This document shows positions 1-10,873 of a DNA stretch of 64,000 nt, piece by piece. Origin of the DNA: Schistocerca nitens. Lineage: Eukaryota > Arthropoda > Insecta > Orthoptera > Acrididae. The notes under the pieces are model-generated. The model was not told the origin of the DNA and made no database searches. It was given only the letters and a program-made list of their open reading frames with translations. Position 1 is the stretch's first letter. Every line of letters begins with the position of its first letter. Made by a program: the position numbers and the translations under genes. The stretch lies in NCBI RefSeq assembly GCF_023898315.1, contig NC_064616.1:541871602-541935601 (forward strand), in the 5' to 3' direction.

Positions 1-523
1 TTCAAATTGGTGGAGTTCTGTAATGGTGTGGGGCGTGTGCAGTTTGAGAGCTATTGGACCCCTTATATACCTAGATACGATCCTGACTGGTGGCACGTTC
101 GTAAGCATCATCTCTGATTCCCTAATTCAATTCATGTCCATTGTGCATTCCGACGGACTTCGGCAATTACAGCAGGACACTCCGACGCCCCACACGTCCA
201 GAGTTGCTATAGAGTATCTCCAGGAACACCCTTGTGTGTTTAAACACTTCCGCTGGCCACCAAACACCACAGTCACGAACATTATTGAGCACATGTGGAA
301 AGTCTTGCAATATACTGTCGAGGAGAGATCTCCACCTCCTCGTACAGTTACGGATTTATGGACAGCCCTGCAGGATTAATAGTGTCATTTGCCACCAACG
401 CTACTTCAGAAATTGGTCGAGAACATGCCACGTCGTGTTACGGCACTTCTGCGTGCTTACGGGGGCTCTACACGATATTAGGCTGGTAGACCAGTTACTT
501 TGGCTTTTCAGTGTACAGTCATG
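1..523 (+). pseudogene. Tc1-like transposase, C-terminal part (5' end outside window)
   Basis: This is the C-terminal half of a Tc1/mariner-superfamily transposase, the enzyme that cuts and reinserts its own transposon. One frame runs from position 2 to the stop at 479-481. The typical run 'VMVWGVCS' near the start is followed by the second catalytic aspartate in 'QQDTPTPHTS' and the glutamate in 'NIIEHMW', then the tail 'MPRRVTALLRAYGG'. Two adjacent in-frame stops (377-382) lie in the stretch after 'WTALQD', so the copy is dead. The N-terminal helix-turn-helix and first aspartate lie outside the window. The family call is secure from these motifs; the subfamily is not assigned. Confidence 0.85.
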
Positions 524-535
524 AACAACATAAAT

Positions 536-1060
536 ATGAAAGATCTTATATATAAGACTGTGGGTAAGGCGTACCAAAGACTATGTTTCATCGGCAGAAT
601 ACTTAGAAAATGCTACTGATTTAATGAAGAGGCTGCCAACACTTCCATTGTCTGTCTTGTAATAGTGTATTGCTGTGCAGTATGGGATCCTTACCAGACA
701 GTTGCTCATTTTTTACTGTTGTGTAATAAGAGAGAGATTGTCACGAATATGATACACGAGCTACGATGGCAAACTTCACAAGAAAAGCGATCTTCAGTTC
801 TGCGAGATATGTTCATAAAAATTGAATCAACAGCTTTCTCCTCCGAAAGCAACATCGTTTTGTTGATGCCAACATACATAGAGGGAAATGATCAACGTAA
901 TAGAATAAGAGAAATCACAGCTCGCATGAAATAATTCGACTGCTCCGAGTTTCTGCTTCCTGTGTAAGAGTGGAACGATACAAAAATCGACTGCATATGC
1001 TTTCATGAACCTTTTGCTAAGCACTTAAGAATGTACCTCTGAGTAGTCATGTAGATAGAA
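536..1060 (+). pseudogene. Non-LTR retrotransposon reverse transcriptase, C-terminal remnant
   Basis: The stretch encodes the end of a LINE reverse transcriptase (thumb and beyond). An element-like run 'VGKAYQRLCFIGRILRKCY' (about 560-625) is followed by 'YCCAVWDPYQ' (about 668-700), the usual 'YCS-VWDPY' block after the polymerase core, and then 'VTNMIHELRWQTSQEKR', matching the 'ELRW-TLQ-RR' block of many insect LINEs. The downstream part (665-931) is open but the upstream part contains stops. The same tail occurs at about 29.9-30.6 kb in this window, so both belong to one dispersed family. No catalytic core is present; this is a 5'-truncated relic. Confidence 0.6.
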
Positions 1061-1674
1061 AGATTTAGTTAAGGCTGTAGTTTACAGGTATTTCTGTAAA
1101 TATAAGCTTTCGTCTTTGTTAGTTGTTGGCGTTATTGTTGAAACATACTTTAGTACAGGTAAAATAACTTTGTTATGCGTGCATATAAGACATTGGGTAA
1201 GCACTCAAAATAAAAAAAAAATTACACTGATTCTTGGTTAATTTTCACTCTACATCATCTTTTTGAAATAAATTAAGTCCAATAAACACATGTGTTCTGT
1301 TCACTGATTTGATTCGAAATAACTTCCATAGTATCTTGCTTGTTCTCTGTCGCCCATTTAACAAGTAAGAGTGACCATTTTCATATTTACAATAAACATT
1401 CGCAAATCTCTGAAAGTGAATATATACAATTCTGTTCTTAAAAATCTATTGAAATGTTTCAAGTTAACCAAATTTTGATATACAGACGACAATAATATTA
1501 AATGTCTATTTAAAAGTATCAACTTAGAAAAGTTCTGGCTTCTATTATGACTCTTGTGGCAGATGGTTACATTGGGGTGAATGTATTTTCATGGGAATTG
1601 GGGAAGTTAATTTGTCTCTTCCGTGGTATTGGAGATTATGTTCAGGGGATAGGAAAATAGGGGAACAGGAAGGG
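1061..1674. other. No recognisable feature
   Basis: AT-rich sequence with a short A run near 1210. I see no gene, tRNA or repeat signature that I recognise. Confidence 0.5.
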
Positions 1675-2440
1675 AGATTACAACCCTTCAAGCTAAACTG
1701 CATAGTGCTTCGGATGAACTGATGAGGTTAAAGGTGGAGGAGGGTGAAGACAGGTGAAAAGTTGTAGGAAGGAACAGGGGCCACAGAAAGAAAACAGTAT
1801 CTGACAGTTTCAGCAGTGGCACAAACAACAGATTTGCCTTGCTACCTCAGTCAACTAAGGAAGATGCCGAAGAAGATGTAGGTGTAGTCAGCACTAGGAA
1901 ACCAACTGTTCCAAGGAAGTAGAAAGTAGAAAGAAAGTTCTGTTGTCAGGTAGTAGCCATGGGATAGGTGTGGTTCCGATCGTGCATGAAAAGTTTGGTG
2001 ACAGGTACGAGGTCACAAGTAATTTCAAGCCCAGTGCATGTCTTAGCCAAGTGATAGAGGAAGTAGGATCGTTGTGCAAGGGTTTTACAAAGCATGGTAA
2101 TTTTGTTGTAGTGGGTGGAGCGGGAAACAGTATTGATAGGGATCAGGGCCACAATATTGAGTGTGACCTGGCAAAATTATCATCGGCAACGAACTATAAA
2201 AATGTTGGCTTGATTCCTTCTTTCAAGTGATATGACTGTCCCCAATTGAACAGCTCTGTCAGGAGGGTCAATATGGAGCTGGATCAGCTGCTTCGGGTGG
2301 CTACTTTGTCAGGCACTGGTTTGGTTCCTGTTGATAGTATTGGTGCGGGGGACTTCACATGACATGACATGGCATGCGTCTCAATAGGAAAGGGAACTGT
2401 AAACTGCCTGGGATGATAGCAAAATCTTTAAGGGGGGGAG
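1675..2440 (+). pseudogene. LINE ORF1 with SGNH/GDSL-hydrolase-like domain (broken)
   Basis: ORF1 proteins of LINEs bind element RNA; in some clades they carry an esterase-like domain of uncertain role. The beginning reads as a charged, probably coiled-coil segment ('HSASDELMRLKVEEGEDR' near 1,698), then a linker containing 'NNRFALLPQST'. An SGNH-like domain follows: block I as 'SGSSHGIGVVPIVHEKFGD' (about 1,946-2,002), where the usual GDS/GDSH motif has serine followed by His, a 'VVVGGAGNSIDRD' block (about 2,105-2,143), and a C-terminal 'HGMRLNRKG'-type block (about 2,365-2,395) fitting the D-x-x-H region. A 5-bp slip (catga repeated near 2,358-2,370) disrupts the last block. The longest intact stretch is 1,943-2,230. 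The domain call rests on motif order, not on a search. Confidence 0.6.
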
Positions 2441-2579
2441 GGCGCACTGAAACTCATGGGAGTACTTTTTACGCTAAAATCACAGTGTAACCATCCTACA
2501 CTGATTGAAATTAAGCTTAATGAGAAGTTCAGACAGGCACGTACTAGAGACGTGAAAATATCACAAGATTCACATAAAT

Positions 2580-3290
2580 GTACAGGGAAAAATAAAGTTA
2601 ATATGTTGCACCAGAATATCAGGTGATTAAAACACCTAGTAGATGAGCTCCTTCTTTGTTTAGCAGATTTAGTAACTAACGGTGGAATAGATGTACTATG
2701 CGTGTCTGAACATCATATAGTCACAGGTATGAAAACGGTAAGTGTAAGTGGATGTAAGCTTTCAGCTCGTGTAATTAGAGCCATTGTGGAGAGAGGACGA
2801 GTTGCCATATATGTAAAATCTATCACAATGTGAAAAATTTGGAAGCTAAGAAATTTTGTGCAGAGCAACATATAGAATCATGTGCATGGGAGCTTAAACT
2901 TAATAATGGCACTTTTATAATTGTAGCGGTGTGTAGGTCCCCACTGGGAATTGTTCAGCTACGTTGGAAAAACTTGGATTCTTTGTTGTGCTATCTGTCA
3001 GACACAGCACAGGAAATGATTGTTTGTGGGGATATCAATGTAAATTTTCTGAAACAGTCCGATAGGGAGCCTGACCTTGAAGAATTACTTGGTTCTTTCA
3101 ATTTGAAATCAGTTATTACTGATCTTCCTACTCGGGGGTACAGGAAAGCACCACACTGATAGATAACGTATTCATAGACCAAGATAAATTTAATCAAAAA
3201 AAACTTTTACTGTTAAGAATGCCCTGCCTGATCATTATGCACAGTTAGTTACGGTATGTGATATAGCTCCATACAGCAATGCAAAACAGT
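2580..3290 (+). pseudogene. LINE endonuclease domain (AP-endonuclease type, broken)
   Basis: LINE endonucleases nick the target so that its 3' end primes reverse transcription. Visible blocks are 'VNMLHQNIR' (about 2,598), 'IDVLCVSEHH' (about 2,687), carrying the conserved Glu region, 'SCAWELKLNNGTFIIVAVCRSP' split across about 2,878-2,942, and 'MIVCGDINVNFLK' (about 3,019-3,055), the GD-x-N block. The terminal 'LIDNVFID' and 'DHYAQL' blocks follow in other frames at about 3,155-3,250. An open stretch runs 2,830-3,159. At least three frameshifts or stops make it non-functional. Confidence 0.75.
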
Positions 3291-4069
3291 CCTCCTAAAT
3301 ATTGCATTCAATTAACGATTAAACATTTCAGAATTTTAGGGTAAGCTTGCAACAGTTAGACTAGGATGAGGTGTACAGTAAAATTGATGGTAAAATAAAA
3401 TTTAACCTCTTTCATTATACCTTTGTGAGTATATCTGAAAACAGTTTCCCTAAGAAAACAGTGAAATATAATTGTAAGACACCATCTAAAAAGCAATGGG
3501 ATAAAATATCTTGTAAACAGAAAAGAAAACTGTATCTTATAGGAGGAGTAATGATCCTGAAACAGTGATACATTATAAAATCTACTGCACTGTATTAAGA
3601 AAAGTTATTGAAAAGTAAAGAAGTATGGGCATTATGTTTGAGATTAGCATATATGATAATAAAATTAAAACAATTTATAATATTGTTGAAAGGAAAACAA
3701 CTCAGCCAAGAGCACAAGAAGACTGCATTTCTATCAAACACAATGAAAAGTTTGTTATCAAGAAGTCAGATGTAGAAAACATTTTTAATAATCATTTTTT
3801 AAGTGCCGTAGAGAAAATAGGATTCAGCTATTTATTAGAAAGAAAATGCACGGCACCATAAGGCAGAGGCAGTACATATTCAGTTCTATAAAACTGAAAT
3901 TCTAATCACCTCTCCTACTGAAATAGGGAAATAATAAATTGACTCAAAAGTAAAAGCTCACATGGAATGGATGGCTTTTCCAACTGAGTACTAGAAGCTT
4001 GTTCCCTACAAATAAGTAGGATTCTCAGCCACATATGTAGTAGCTCACTGAAACAGGGCATATTTCCAG

Positions 4070-4700
4070 ATACACTAAAATGAGCTATTGTTAAACCATT
4101 GCATAAGAAACGGGATTGATCTGATGCTATCAGGTACCGTTAAATCTCACTTCTGACAGCTTTATCAAAATTTCTTGAAAAAGTATTGCATTCAATAGTA
4201 GTATCACATATTCGTAGAAGAAAAGTACTAACAAAATGTCAATTTGGTTTTCAGGAAGGCTTTTCAACAGAAAATGCTGTATTTGCTTTCACTGATCAAA
4301 TATTAAATGCACTGAATAACAGAATGTCCCTCATAGGAACATTTTGTGATCTCTCAAAGGCTTTTGACTGTGTGAATCTTGAAATTCTTCTACATAAGCA
4401 TATGTATTGAGGTATGAGTGGGACAGTGCACAAATTGCGTAATTCATACTTAACTGGAAGAATCCAGAAGGTTGAAATTAATAGTACAGATAGTGTGGAA
4501 AAACGAGCAGTGTCCTTAACTGGGGAAGTATCAAGAATGGCATCCTACAGCGTTCAGACTTTCGTCCCTTACTGTTCTAAATATATATTAACGACTTCCC
4601 TCGCTCTATTCATGAAGACGCAAGGCTAGCTCTTTTCGCTGATGAGGTATAATAATCATACCCAGCAAGCAAGAATCAGCTGAAAAAATTGCAAATAATA
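4070..4700 (+). pseudogene. LINE reverse transcriptase core (broken)
   Basis: Blocks of a LINE polymerase appear in order: 'FLEKVLHSIVVSHI' (about 4,170), 'LTKCQFGFQEGFSTENAVF' (about 4,210-4,270), 'GTFCDLSKAFDCVNLEIL' (about 4,336-4,390), the first catalytic aspartate block, and 'LALFADEV' (about 4,626-4,650), where the invariant FADD motif has become FADE followed shortly by a stop. A frameshift separates 4,410 from 4,414. Loss of the second aspartate together with the frameshifts shows that this copy cannot polymerise DNA. Confidence 0.8.
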
Positions 4701-4759
4701 TCTTTCAGAAAATTATTTAATGGTTCTTTTCAAATGGACTCTAACTAAATTTAGAGGAA

Positions 4760-5428
4760 ACACAGTTTATACAATTCTGTACAGTAAAGGGCATAGCGCC
4801 ATTGAGAAATACAAACTATGAACAGGCGTCTGTTGCTAAGGCAGAATACGCAAGATATCTGTGTGTGTGCATTGATCAGAAAATTAATTGGAAGGAACAT
4901 ATCGATGATCTGCTGAAACGGTTAGGTTCAGCTACTTATGCTATTATGGTTAATGTAAATTTTGGTGATAAACATATTAGTAAATTAGCCTACTATGCCT
5001 ATTTTCATTCAATGCTTTCATATGACATCGTAATTTGGAGCAATTCGTCATTAAGAGAGAAAGTATTCATTGCACAAAAGCGTGTATTCAGAATACTAGC
5101 TAGAGCCTACCCAAGATCAGCTTGCAGACATTTATTTAAGCAAATCAGGGATATACATAGTACCTTCGCAACACATATATTCACTTATAAATTAGTCATT
5201 AATAACCCATCCCAATTCAGAAATAACAGCGAAGTGCATAGCTACAAGACTAAAAGAAAGGTCGATCTTCACTATTCTGGATTAAATGTCACTTTTGCAC
5301 AGAAAGGGGTGAATTATGTTGCCACAAAAATCTTTGGTCATTTGCCAAATAGTATAAAAAGGCTAACAGATGGCCAACCAACATTTAAAATCAAATTAAA
5401 AGAATTTCTGAATGGCAACTCCTTCTAA
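4760..5428 (+). pseudogene. LINE reverse transcriptase thumb and C-terminal region
   Basis: An open stretch of 208 codons (4,802-5,428) continues the same LINE downstream of the polymerase core. 'KYARYLCV'-like sequence near its start corresponds to the 'FLGV-ID' block, followed by 'INWKEHIDDLLKRL', 'AYYAYFHSMLSYDIVIWSNS' (the usual 'YYA-FHS-L-YGI-FWG' block) and 'IAQKRVFRILA'. The C-terminal 'LPNSIKRLTDGQPTFKIKLKEFL' region, split here for reading, is typical of the ends of these ORFs. It is the longest undamaged piece of the element, ending at a stop at 5,426-5,428. Confidence 0.75.
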
Positions 5429-5603
5429 TCAATAGATGAATTCATAGATATGAAGTAGTAACTGTAAAAAAATTAGTTAATTATTTTGTGTAAAGAAAAC
5501 TTCTCTTAAGGTGACACATTATACATAATTACTAGATATCGTATTCATGATATGTGGGACAAGGGTTAATGTATATATGTATGCTGATACAGTAGTAAAC
5601 TCA

Positions 5604-6190
5604 TGTTGTTGTGGTCTTTAGTCCTGAGACTGGTTTGATGCACCTCTCCATGCTACTCTATCCTGTGCAAGCTTCTTCATCTCCCAATACGTACTGCAGC
5701 CTACATCCTTCTGAATCTGTTTAGTGTATTCATCTCTTGGTCTCCCTCTACGATTTTTACCCTCCACGCTGCCCTCCAATACTAAACTGGTGATCCCTTG
5801 AAGCCTCAGAACATGTCCTACCAATCGATCCCTTCTTCTTGTCAAGTTGTGCCACAAACTCCTCATCTCCCCTATCCTATTCAACACTTCCTCATTAGCT
5901 ACGTGATCTACCCATCTAATCTTCAGCATTCTTCTGTAGCACCACATTTCAAAGGCTTCTATTCTCTTCTCGTCCAAACTATTTATCGTCCATCTCTCAC
6001 TTCCATACATGGCTACACTCCATGCAAATACTTTCAGAAACGACTTCCTGATATTTAAATCTATACTCGATATTAACAAATTTCTTTTCTTCTGAAACGC
6101 TTTCTTTGCCATTGCTAGTCTACATTTTATAACCTCTCTACTTCGACCATCATCAGTTACGTTGCTCCCCAAATAGAAAAACTCCTATGC
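5604..6190 (-). pseudogene. RTE-like LINE reverse transcriptase C-terminus (5'-truncated copy)
   Basis: On the minus strand an open stretch of 184 codons (6,172 down to 5,618) encodes the C-terminus of an RTE-like retrotransposon protein. Diagnostic blocks in order are 'GSNVTDDGRSREVIKCRLA', 'AFQKKRNLL', 'FAWSVAMYGSERWT', 'FEMWCYRRMLKIRWVDHV', 'EEVLNRIGE', 'LVGHVLRL' and 'EGKNRRGRPRDEY'. It ends in 'QSQD' followed by a short 3' tail with ttgttgtggtctttag (plus-strand sense). The same 3' terminus is recognisable at about 11.3 kb on the plus strand. The copy is 5'-truncated near 6,190, a normal outcome of LINE insertion. The fragment is unbroken, so it is fairly young, but lacks a polymerase core. 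Confidence 0.8.
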
Positions 6191-6399
6191 TACTGAAATA
6201 ATGAATGTCAGTGTTAACAACAATTTATGAAACATAAGCGTTATCCACAATGTATGTAAAGTGGTGTGCTTCGTTCTAGACATCGACCGCTACCCATTTG
6301 TGTTTTCTGGTCTGACATGTAGAAAACATAAAATATAGAGAGAAAATCGCTATCTATTACTTGTAAAGCAACTAGACTGCAGCTGTAAATGTAGAATAT

Positions 6400-7148
6400 C
6401 AAAGATAAAAAGTAGTTGAGAAGGGGGTAAGGCAGGGCCATGGTCTGCCCGCATATTACTCAATCTGTAAGTTAAGCCAGCTATGAAAGGAACCAAGGAG
6501 AAATTTTGAAAGGGAATGACATTGAGGGAGAACAAATTTTAGCTCGGAGGTTACTTAGTCAGAGTGTAATTTTGTCAGAGACTATGTAGGACTAGGGAGA
6601 GCAGTTGAATAGAACGCATAGCATCTTGAAAAGATGTTACATTGTGAACACAAATAAAAGTAAGACAATTATAACGGAATGAAGCTGAAATAAAACAAAG
6701 GTGCTGAGGGAATTACTGTAGGTAAGGATATGTGATACTGCAAGTAATAGATGTGTTGTGACATTTTTTGATGTGACGGTCCTTTACGGTTACTACAGAG
6801 TGTATTGGTTCTTCCATAGTGAATCCCATAGGAGCAAATTAGTTGCATCTTTTCCTGTGACAACTCGTACCTTTCGAGCTTTTTTTATGCTCAGCTCTGT
6901 TTAATAAACAATAGGTCCATGTGGTCTTATGGTCGAGCTTCGCACGTTTGCCTATAAAACGTCCACATAGTCATAACGTTACAGTGACAAAATAGACTAT
7001 GATGGTAGAAGCAGAGAGGATGTGAAATGTAGACTTACACTAGCAAGGAAACCCTTTCTGGAAAACAGAATATCAATGATAAATAGTTCAGACCAGAAGA
7101 TCAGCTTTTAAGTATGTTGCTACAGAAGAATACTGAAGGTTACATTGC
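6400..7148 (+). pseudogene. RTE-like LINE fragment, upstream part (split element)
   Basis: A decayed RTE-like polymerase can be followed in broken frames. A 'GKAGPWSARILLNL' block (about 6,425-6,470) corresponds to the 'GVRQGC-LSP-LFNL' motif, and 'NTNKSKTIIT' (about 6,648) to the 'N--KTK-M' block. The clearest piece is 'YDGRSREDVKCRLTLARK' (about 6,999-7,052), followed by 'CYRRILKVTL' (about 7,119-7,148). The reading stops abruptly at 7,148 and resumes about 3.8 kb later at about 10,966, where the next expected residues ('IGRMPTEEIVNSIRK') are found. Residue order shows that one element was split by later insertions. Confidence 0.65.
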
Positions 7149-8409
7149 GGCGGCGCGGTTCTTTCCGTCCCTTTACCACGTACCTGCACCTACCTGTGAA
7201 CATTGTCTCAGCATATCATCAGTAGGGAAGCCGAGCGAAACATACTGTACATCAACGTGAACCAGGCTGCAATTAAAGTCACTAATCTACGTATCGGGAG
7301 ATGAAACGTTTAAAATGTTGTCCTCAATTAATATATTCTGAAACTTACGTCAACAAGTATCACTGCCAAGCCCGTGCTAGTCTTAACACAGTCACTCACA
7401 ATCCCTTTCACTCACGTTAGCAAGTTTATGGTGTTGCATTTCCCGAAAGCGTAATAGGTACAAAAATACTGATTGTTTTTTATTGATAATGCTCGCCAAA
7501 TATTAAGTCTGTCGGTACCAAATGCAGACACAGTTTTTGCCACCGACCTGCTCAATACGCCACTAGGAATATATGTCTTTTCTCGTCACAAAATTCACTT
7601 AAAAATTCCGAAATTTCTACACGCCCATCGGAATAATTCTGCCGTCACTTTACCACACTTTTGATGTATGAAACACTGCTAGATACGGCAAATTATCATT
7701 TCCATCGGAACTACTACTACACACATCAGAACTGTTTCATAGCTAGGCTCCCACTCTTCTTTGGAATACTCTAAGTCTTATCTACCAGCAGAGAAAGGCG
7801 CGCGAAGAATATTGCTTTACCATTGGTCAGTTTACTCAACAGCCAATATCAAAACAACACTCTCCCGCATCAATCCGCGCTTTTCATCAATAACCAATCG
7901 CAAAATAATAAACCTAACGACTGCACTTTTTACCGACGTAGTTATCTAAAAAACTGAAGTTTTGCTTATGCATAAAGTTATTTACTATTGTTATTTATAC
8001 CTGAATTGACTTTACCTTCACCATAAACTTACTTTACAAATCTACTCTACAAAAATCCCCTTTGTCCATATCCATACTTCTTTGAAATGTTTCCACACTA
8101 AATCCCACTACATAACTCGTTAAACAATTATCTTCATATTAAGCTTAAACCACACTCACGCATCATTCATACTGCTAAAACACATTTATAACATTTTACG
8201 TACACAAAAATAAATAATAACATTTTATGAAAATACTAGAAGAGATTATGAAAAACATTGTATTACGTTAGTGCTCTCCAGTGGGCGCAATCAAAACTAA
8301 ATCAGTCCCCTATCCAATACTGTCCTCTATCGGCTGATACATAAACTACTTGTGCGTCCAGTCTCGCGTCACCATCTGTCACTATCCAGCTCTGAGACAC
8401 ATCTCCCAT
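7149..8409. other. Unidentified inserted DNA inside the RTE-like element
   Basis: This segment, together with 10,921-10,965, lies between the two halves of the RTE-like element and outside the piggyBac target sites. It is therefore foreign to both. It starts with a GC-rich stretch and becomes AT-rich. I see no long reading frame, no convincing inverted ends and no tRNA-like head. It may be a non-autonomous transposon or old composite DNA that was already in place when piggyBac landed. Confidence 0.4.
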
Positions 8410-8429
8410 TTAACCCTCCGACAGTCGCG

Positions 8430-8450
8430 CATGTATCTGTGAGATACATG
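8430..8450. repeat. Subterminal imperfect palindrome, 5' side of piggyBac
   Basis: The arms catgtatct and agatacatg flank the centre gtg (21 bp), starting 16 bp from the element's 5' tip. Similar palindromes occur at 8,609-8,627 and at 10,854-10,873. Repeated subterminal motifs are plausible transposase-binding sites; that role is inferred. Confidence 0.6.
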
Positions 8451-8608
8451 ACCTACTTTTTCTCTAATATTACCGCAATGAACAGTGGTAACGGTTTGCT
8501 GGCCCACGACATCTTGCGTCATACCTTTCTTATTGCTTCACAGGAATTTCAGTCTTATCCCGATAGTGACGAGGTCATAAATGAGTCAGGTGTGGGAACG
8601 TGTACTGC

Positions 8609-8627
8609 CTGTATCTCTCAGATACAG
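8609..8627. repeat. Second subterminal palindrome, 5' side of piggyBac
   Basis: The sequence ctgtatctctcagatacag has inverted arms (ctgtatct/agatacag) resembling the first palindrome, 195 bp in from the 5' tip and upstream of the transposase start. Confidence 0.55.
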
Positions 8628-8766
8628 CGCGCCTACTCGGGTAACGCTTTGTCGCCGCAATGACTGCAGCTGTTGCATTGTTTGCAGCGTACGCAAGTCG
8701 GCAGTTGCGTTGTTGTCTTCTAAATGAAGCAACGTTTCGTTGTAGCTACGTGTACTCTCTTTCAAA

Positions 8767-10611
8767 ATGAGTAAACGATATGATCTAGAAAATCCTAAGG
8801 ATTTAGAAGAAGTACATCGCCTTCTTCTCGACGACGAGGTATCCATTGAAGATGAAGATGATCTTGCAGAAACTGATTCAGAAACCGAAGATATACTCGA
8901 AACACGATCTGTAGACTCAGACACAGATCATGAATTGGATGAAGAGGAAAATAATGAAACCCAGGAAACTGATGAACATTACTATTTTGGTGAGTAGAAA
9001 AGACAATAAATATGCTTTCAGATGTAATAATAACAATATCTAATAATGGTGTAATGTACTTATTTTTTTATTTTAGGTAAGGATGGAACTAAATGGACGA
9101 AAGTGCCTTGGAAAGCAACACGGACACGGCCTCATAATATACTAACCAAACTGCCTGGGGTAGTTGGAGACGCAAAGAAAATGGTAACTGAAATTGACTG
9201 CTGGAGCCTATTCATCAGTAATGATATCCTAGATCTAATTGTGGTCAACACTAACAGGCGTATAGCTGATCTAAAAGGAAACTTTGCTCGCGAGAGTGAC
9301 TGCAAGGACACAGACGCAATCGAAATAAAAGCCTTTCTTGGCTTGTTATACCTTGCTGGTGTGTTCCGTGGTGGGCGACAGAATGTTCACGACTTCTGGA
9401 CAGCAGATGACCTTGGTCTGAATATTTTTAGAATGACCATATCCGAAAAACGTTTCCTGTTCCTAATAAGATGTGTTCGTTTTGATGACGGAGCCACAAG
9501 ACAAGAACGGCGCAAGACAGACAAATTAGCAGCCGTGAGGGAAATGTTCACCATGTGTTTGAATAACTGCAAGACACATTACTCCCTCGGTCAGAACGTC
9601 ACAGTTGATGAGCAGCTACCAGCATTTCGAGGCCGGTGTGGATTTCGCCAGTTCATACCATCCAAACCATCTAAATATGGCATCAAAATTTTCTGCCTAT
9701 GTGATGCCAAGCTTTATTATACTTACAACATGGAAATATATTGTGGATTACAACCAGAAGGACCCTTTCAGAATAACAACTCCGCCAAAGAAGTAGTTCT
9801 GAGACTTGCCGAACCAATATATGGGACGGGTAGAAACATTACAGCAGATAACTGGTTCACTAGTTTGGAGTTAGTAAGAGAACTGCATAAAAGGAGACTG
9901 TCGTTTGTAGGCACAATTAGAAAAAACAAGAAGGAACTGCCATCGAATTTCGTAGCACCAAAAAGTAGACAGCAATATGATAGCGTATTTGGCTACAGCA
10001 AGAATGAAACCCTTGTGTCGTATGTCCCGAAAAAAGGGAAAACTGTAGTCCTCCTTTCGAGTATGCATGTATTGTCAAGCGAGGTTTCGGAAGGTTTAGA
10101 GAAAAAACCAGCAATTATTCTACACTATAATGACACCAAATCTGGAGTTGATGTAGTTTACAAACTCTGTGCAACCTACAATGTAGCTAGGTCAACAAGA
10201 AGATGGCCTATGGTGATTTTTTTCCACCTGTTGAACATTGCAGGCATCAACTCAAGAGTAATTTTCTTGGGCAACAAGAATAAATACTCAAATCGGCGCG
10301 AGTACCTCAAAACTTTGGCTCTGACTCTAATGCAAGATCATCTCAAAAGAAGAGCTCTTATTATGACTCTACCTGATGATATAAAGTCAATGCTAGTAAA
10401 GTACAAACCTAAAGGAAAAGAGCAAGAAAACGCTGAACAATCTTTGGAATCAGAAAACAAGAAAAGAAAAAGGTGCCAGTCATGCTACAGGGAGACGAAA
10501 AAGACTTGTCTCAGCAAGTATACATGTGAAAAATGCGGTACACATCTTTGTTTGGAAAAGCACGCAAAAATAATTTGTGAACAATGTCTTTCTGTAGAAG
10601 GCAATCAGTAA
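8767..10611 (+). CDS. piggyBac-type transposase, two exons, 585 residues
   Basis: The enzyme would excise and reinsert the element at TTAA sites, acting in the nucleus. Exon 1 is 8,767-8,989 and exon 2 is 9,077-10,611; the join keeps frame (74 codons plus one base) and gives 585 residues, the normal size for the family. The start ATG at 8,767 is the first in exon 1. Residues 1-75 are acidic, as is usual. The RNase H-like core contains D252 ('VTVDEQLPAF'), D332 ('ITADNWFTS') and D433 ('KSGVDVVY'). The C-terminal cysteine-rich zinc domain has Cys 541, 544, 552, 558, 561, 566, 575 and 578 with His 570. The position usually occupied by a fourth conserved Asp, three residues after D433, is Tyr436 (codon tac, 10,159-10,161), which may abolish activity. 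No other damage is seen. Confidence 0.92.
8990..9076 (+). other. Predicted intron of the piggyBac transposase
   Basis: The 87-bp stretch starts with gtgagt and ends with a pyrimidine-rich run and ttttag. It contains an in-frame stop just after the donor, so it must be removed to join the acidic N-terminus to the core. Joining restores one open frame, 'YYFG' then 'KDGTKWTKVPW'. Confidence 0.85.
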
Positions 10612-10655
10612 AAAGAGACAGGTTTTGATTAGTTCAATAATTTATTGGTATCTAT

Positions 10656-10661
10656 AATAAA
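10656..10661 (+). promoter_or_regulatory. Poly(A) signal candidate, piggyBac transposase
   Basis: An aataaa hexamer lies 45 bp after the transposase stop codon; another is at 10,776-10,781. Either could end the transcript. Confidence 0.5.
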
Positions 10662-10853
10662 ATCAATTTTTAAAAGAATTTCATGTACTTCTCCATTACA
10701 AAATGTCAAATATTTCTGTTAATTTGAAAGTTTAATGAGCCTGATGTTCACTTCTGTATTTGTAAAATCTGTAACAATAAAGGTAACTGCAATTTAAAAC
10801 AAAAACAAAGGTAAAAGAACCTGTAAACAAACAAAAAACCACAAAAATCTTCG

Positions 10854-10873
10854 CATGTATCCACGAGATACAT
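10854..10873. repeat. Subterminal palindrome, 3' side of piggyBac
   Basis: The sequence catgtatccacgagatacat mirrors the 5' palindromes, about 43 bp from the 3' tip. The 3' spacing differs from the 5' side (16 bp), an asymmetry seen in other piggyBac elements. Confidence 0.55.

Larger units (their letters stand above)
1675..5470 (+). mobile_element. Near-full-length decayed LINE with SGNH-hydrolase-like first ORF
   Basis: A single non-LTR retrotransposon can be read in order: coiled-coil/SGNH-like ORF1 (about 1,675-2,440), apurinic-type endonuclease (about 2,580-3,290), reverse transcriptase (about 4,070-4,660) and the region after the polymerase core (about 4,760-5,428). All parts are on the plus strand and collinear, with numerous stops and frameshifts. 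The clade is uncertain; an esterase-like ORF1 is known in CR1/L2-type elements. A 3' poly(A) or microsatellite tail is not obvious, and the 3' border is set just after the last reading frame. The minus-strand LINE at 61.8-63.6 kb has similar endonuclease and polymerase blocks. Confidence 0.75.
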
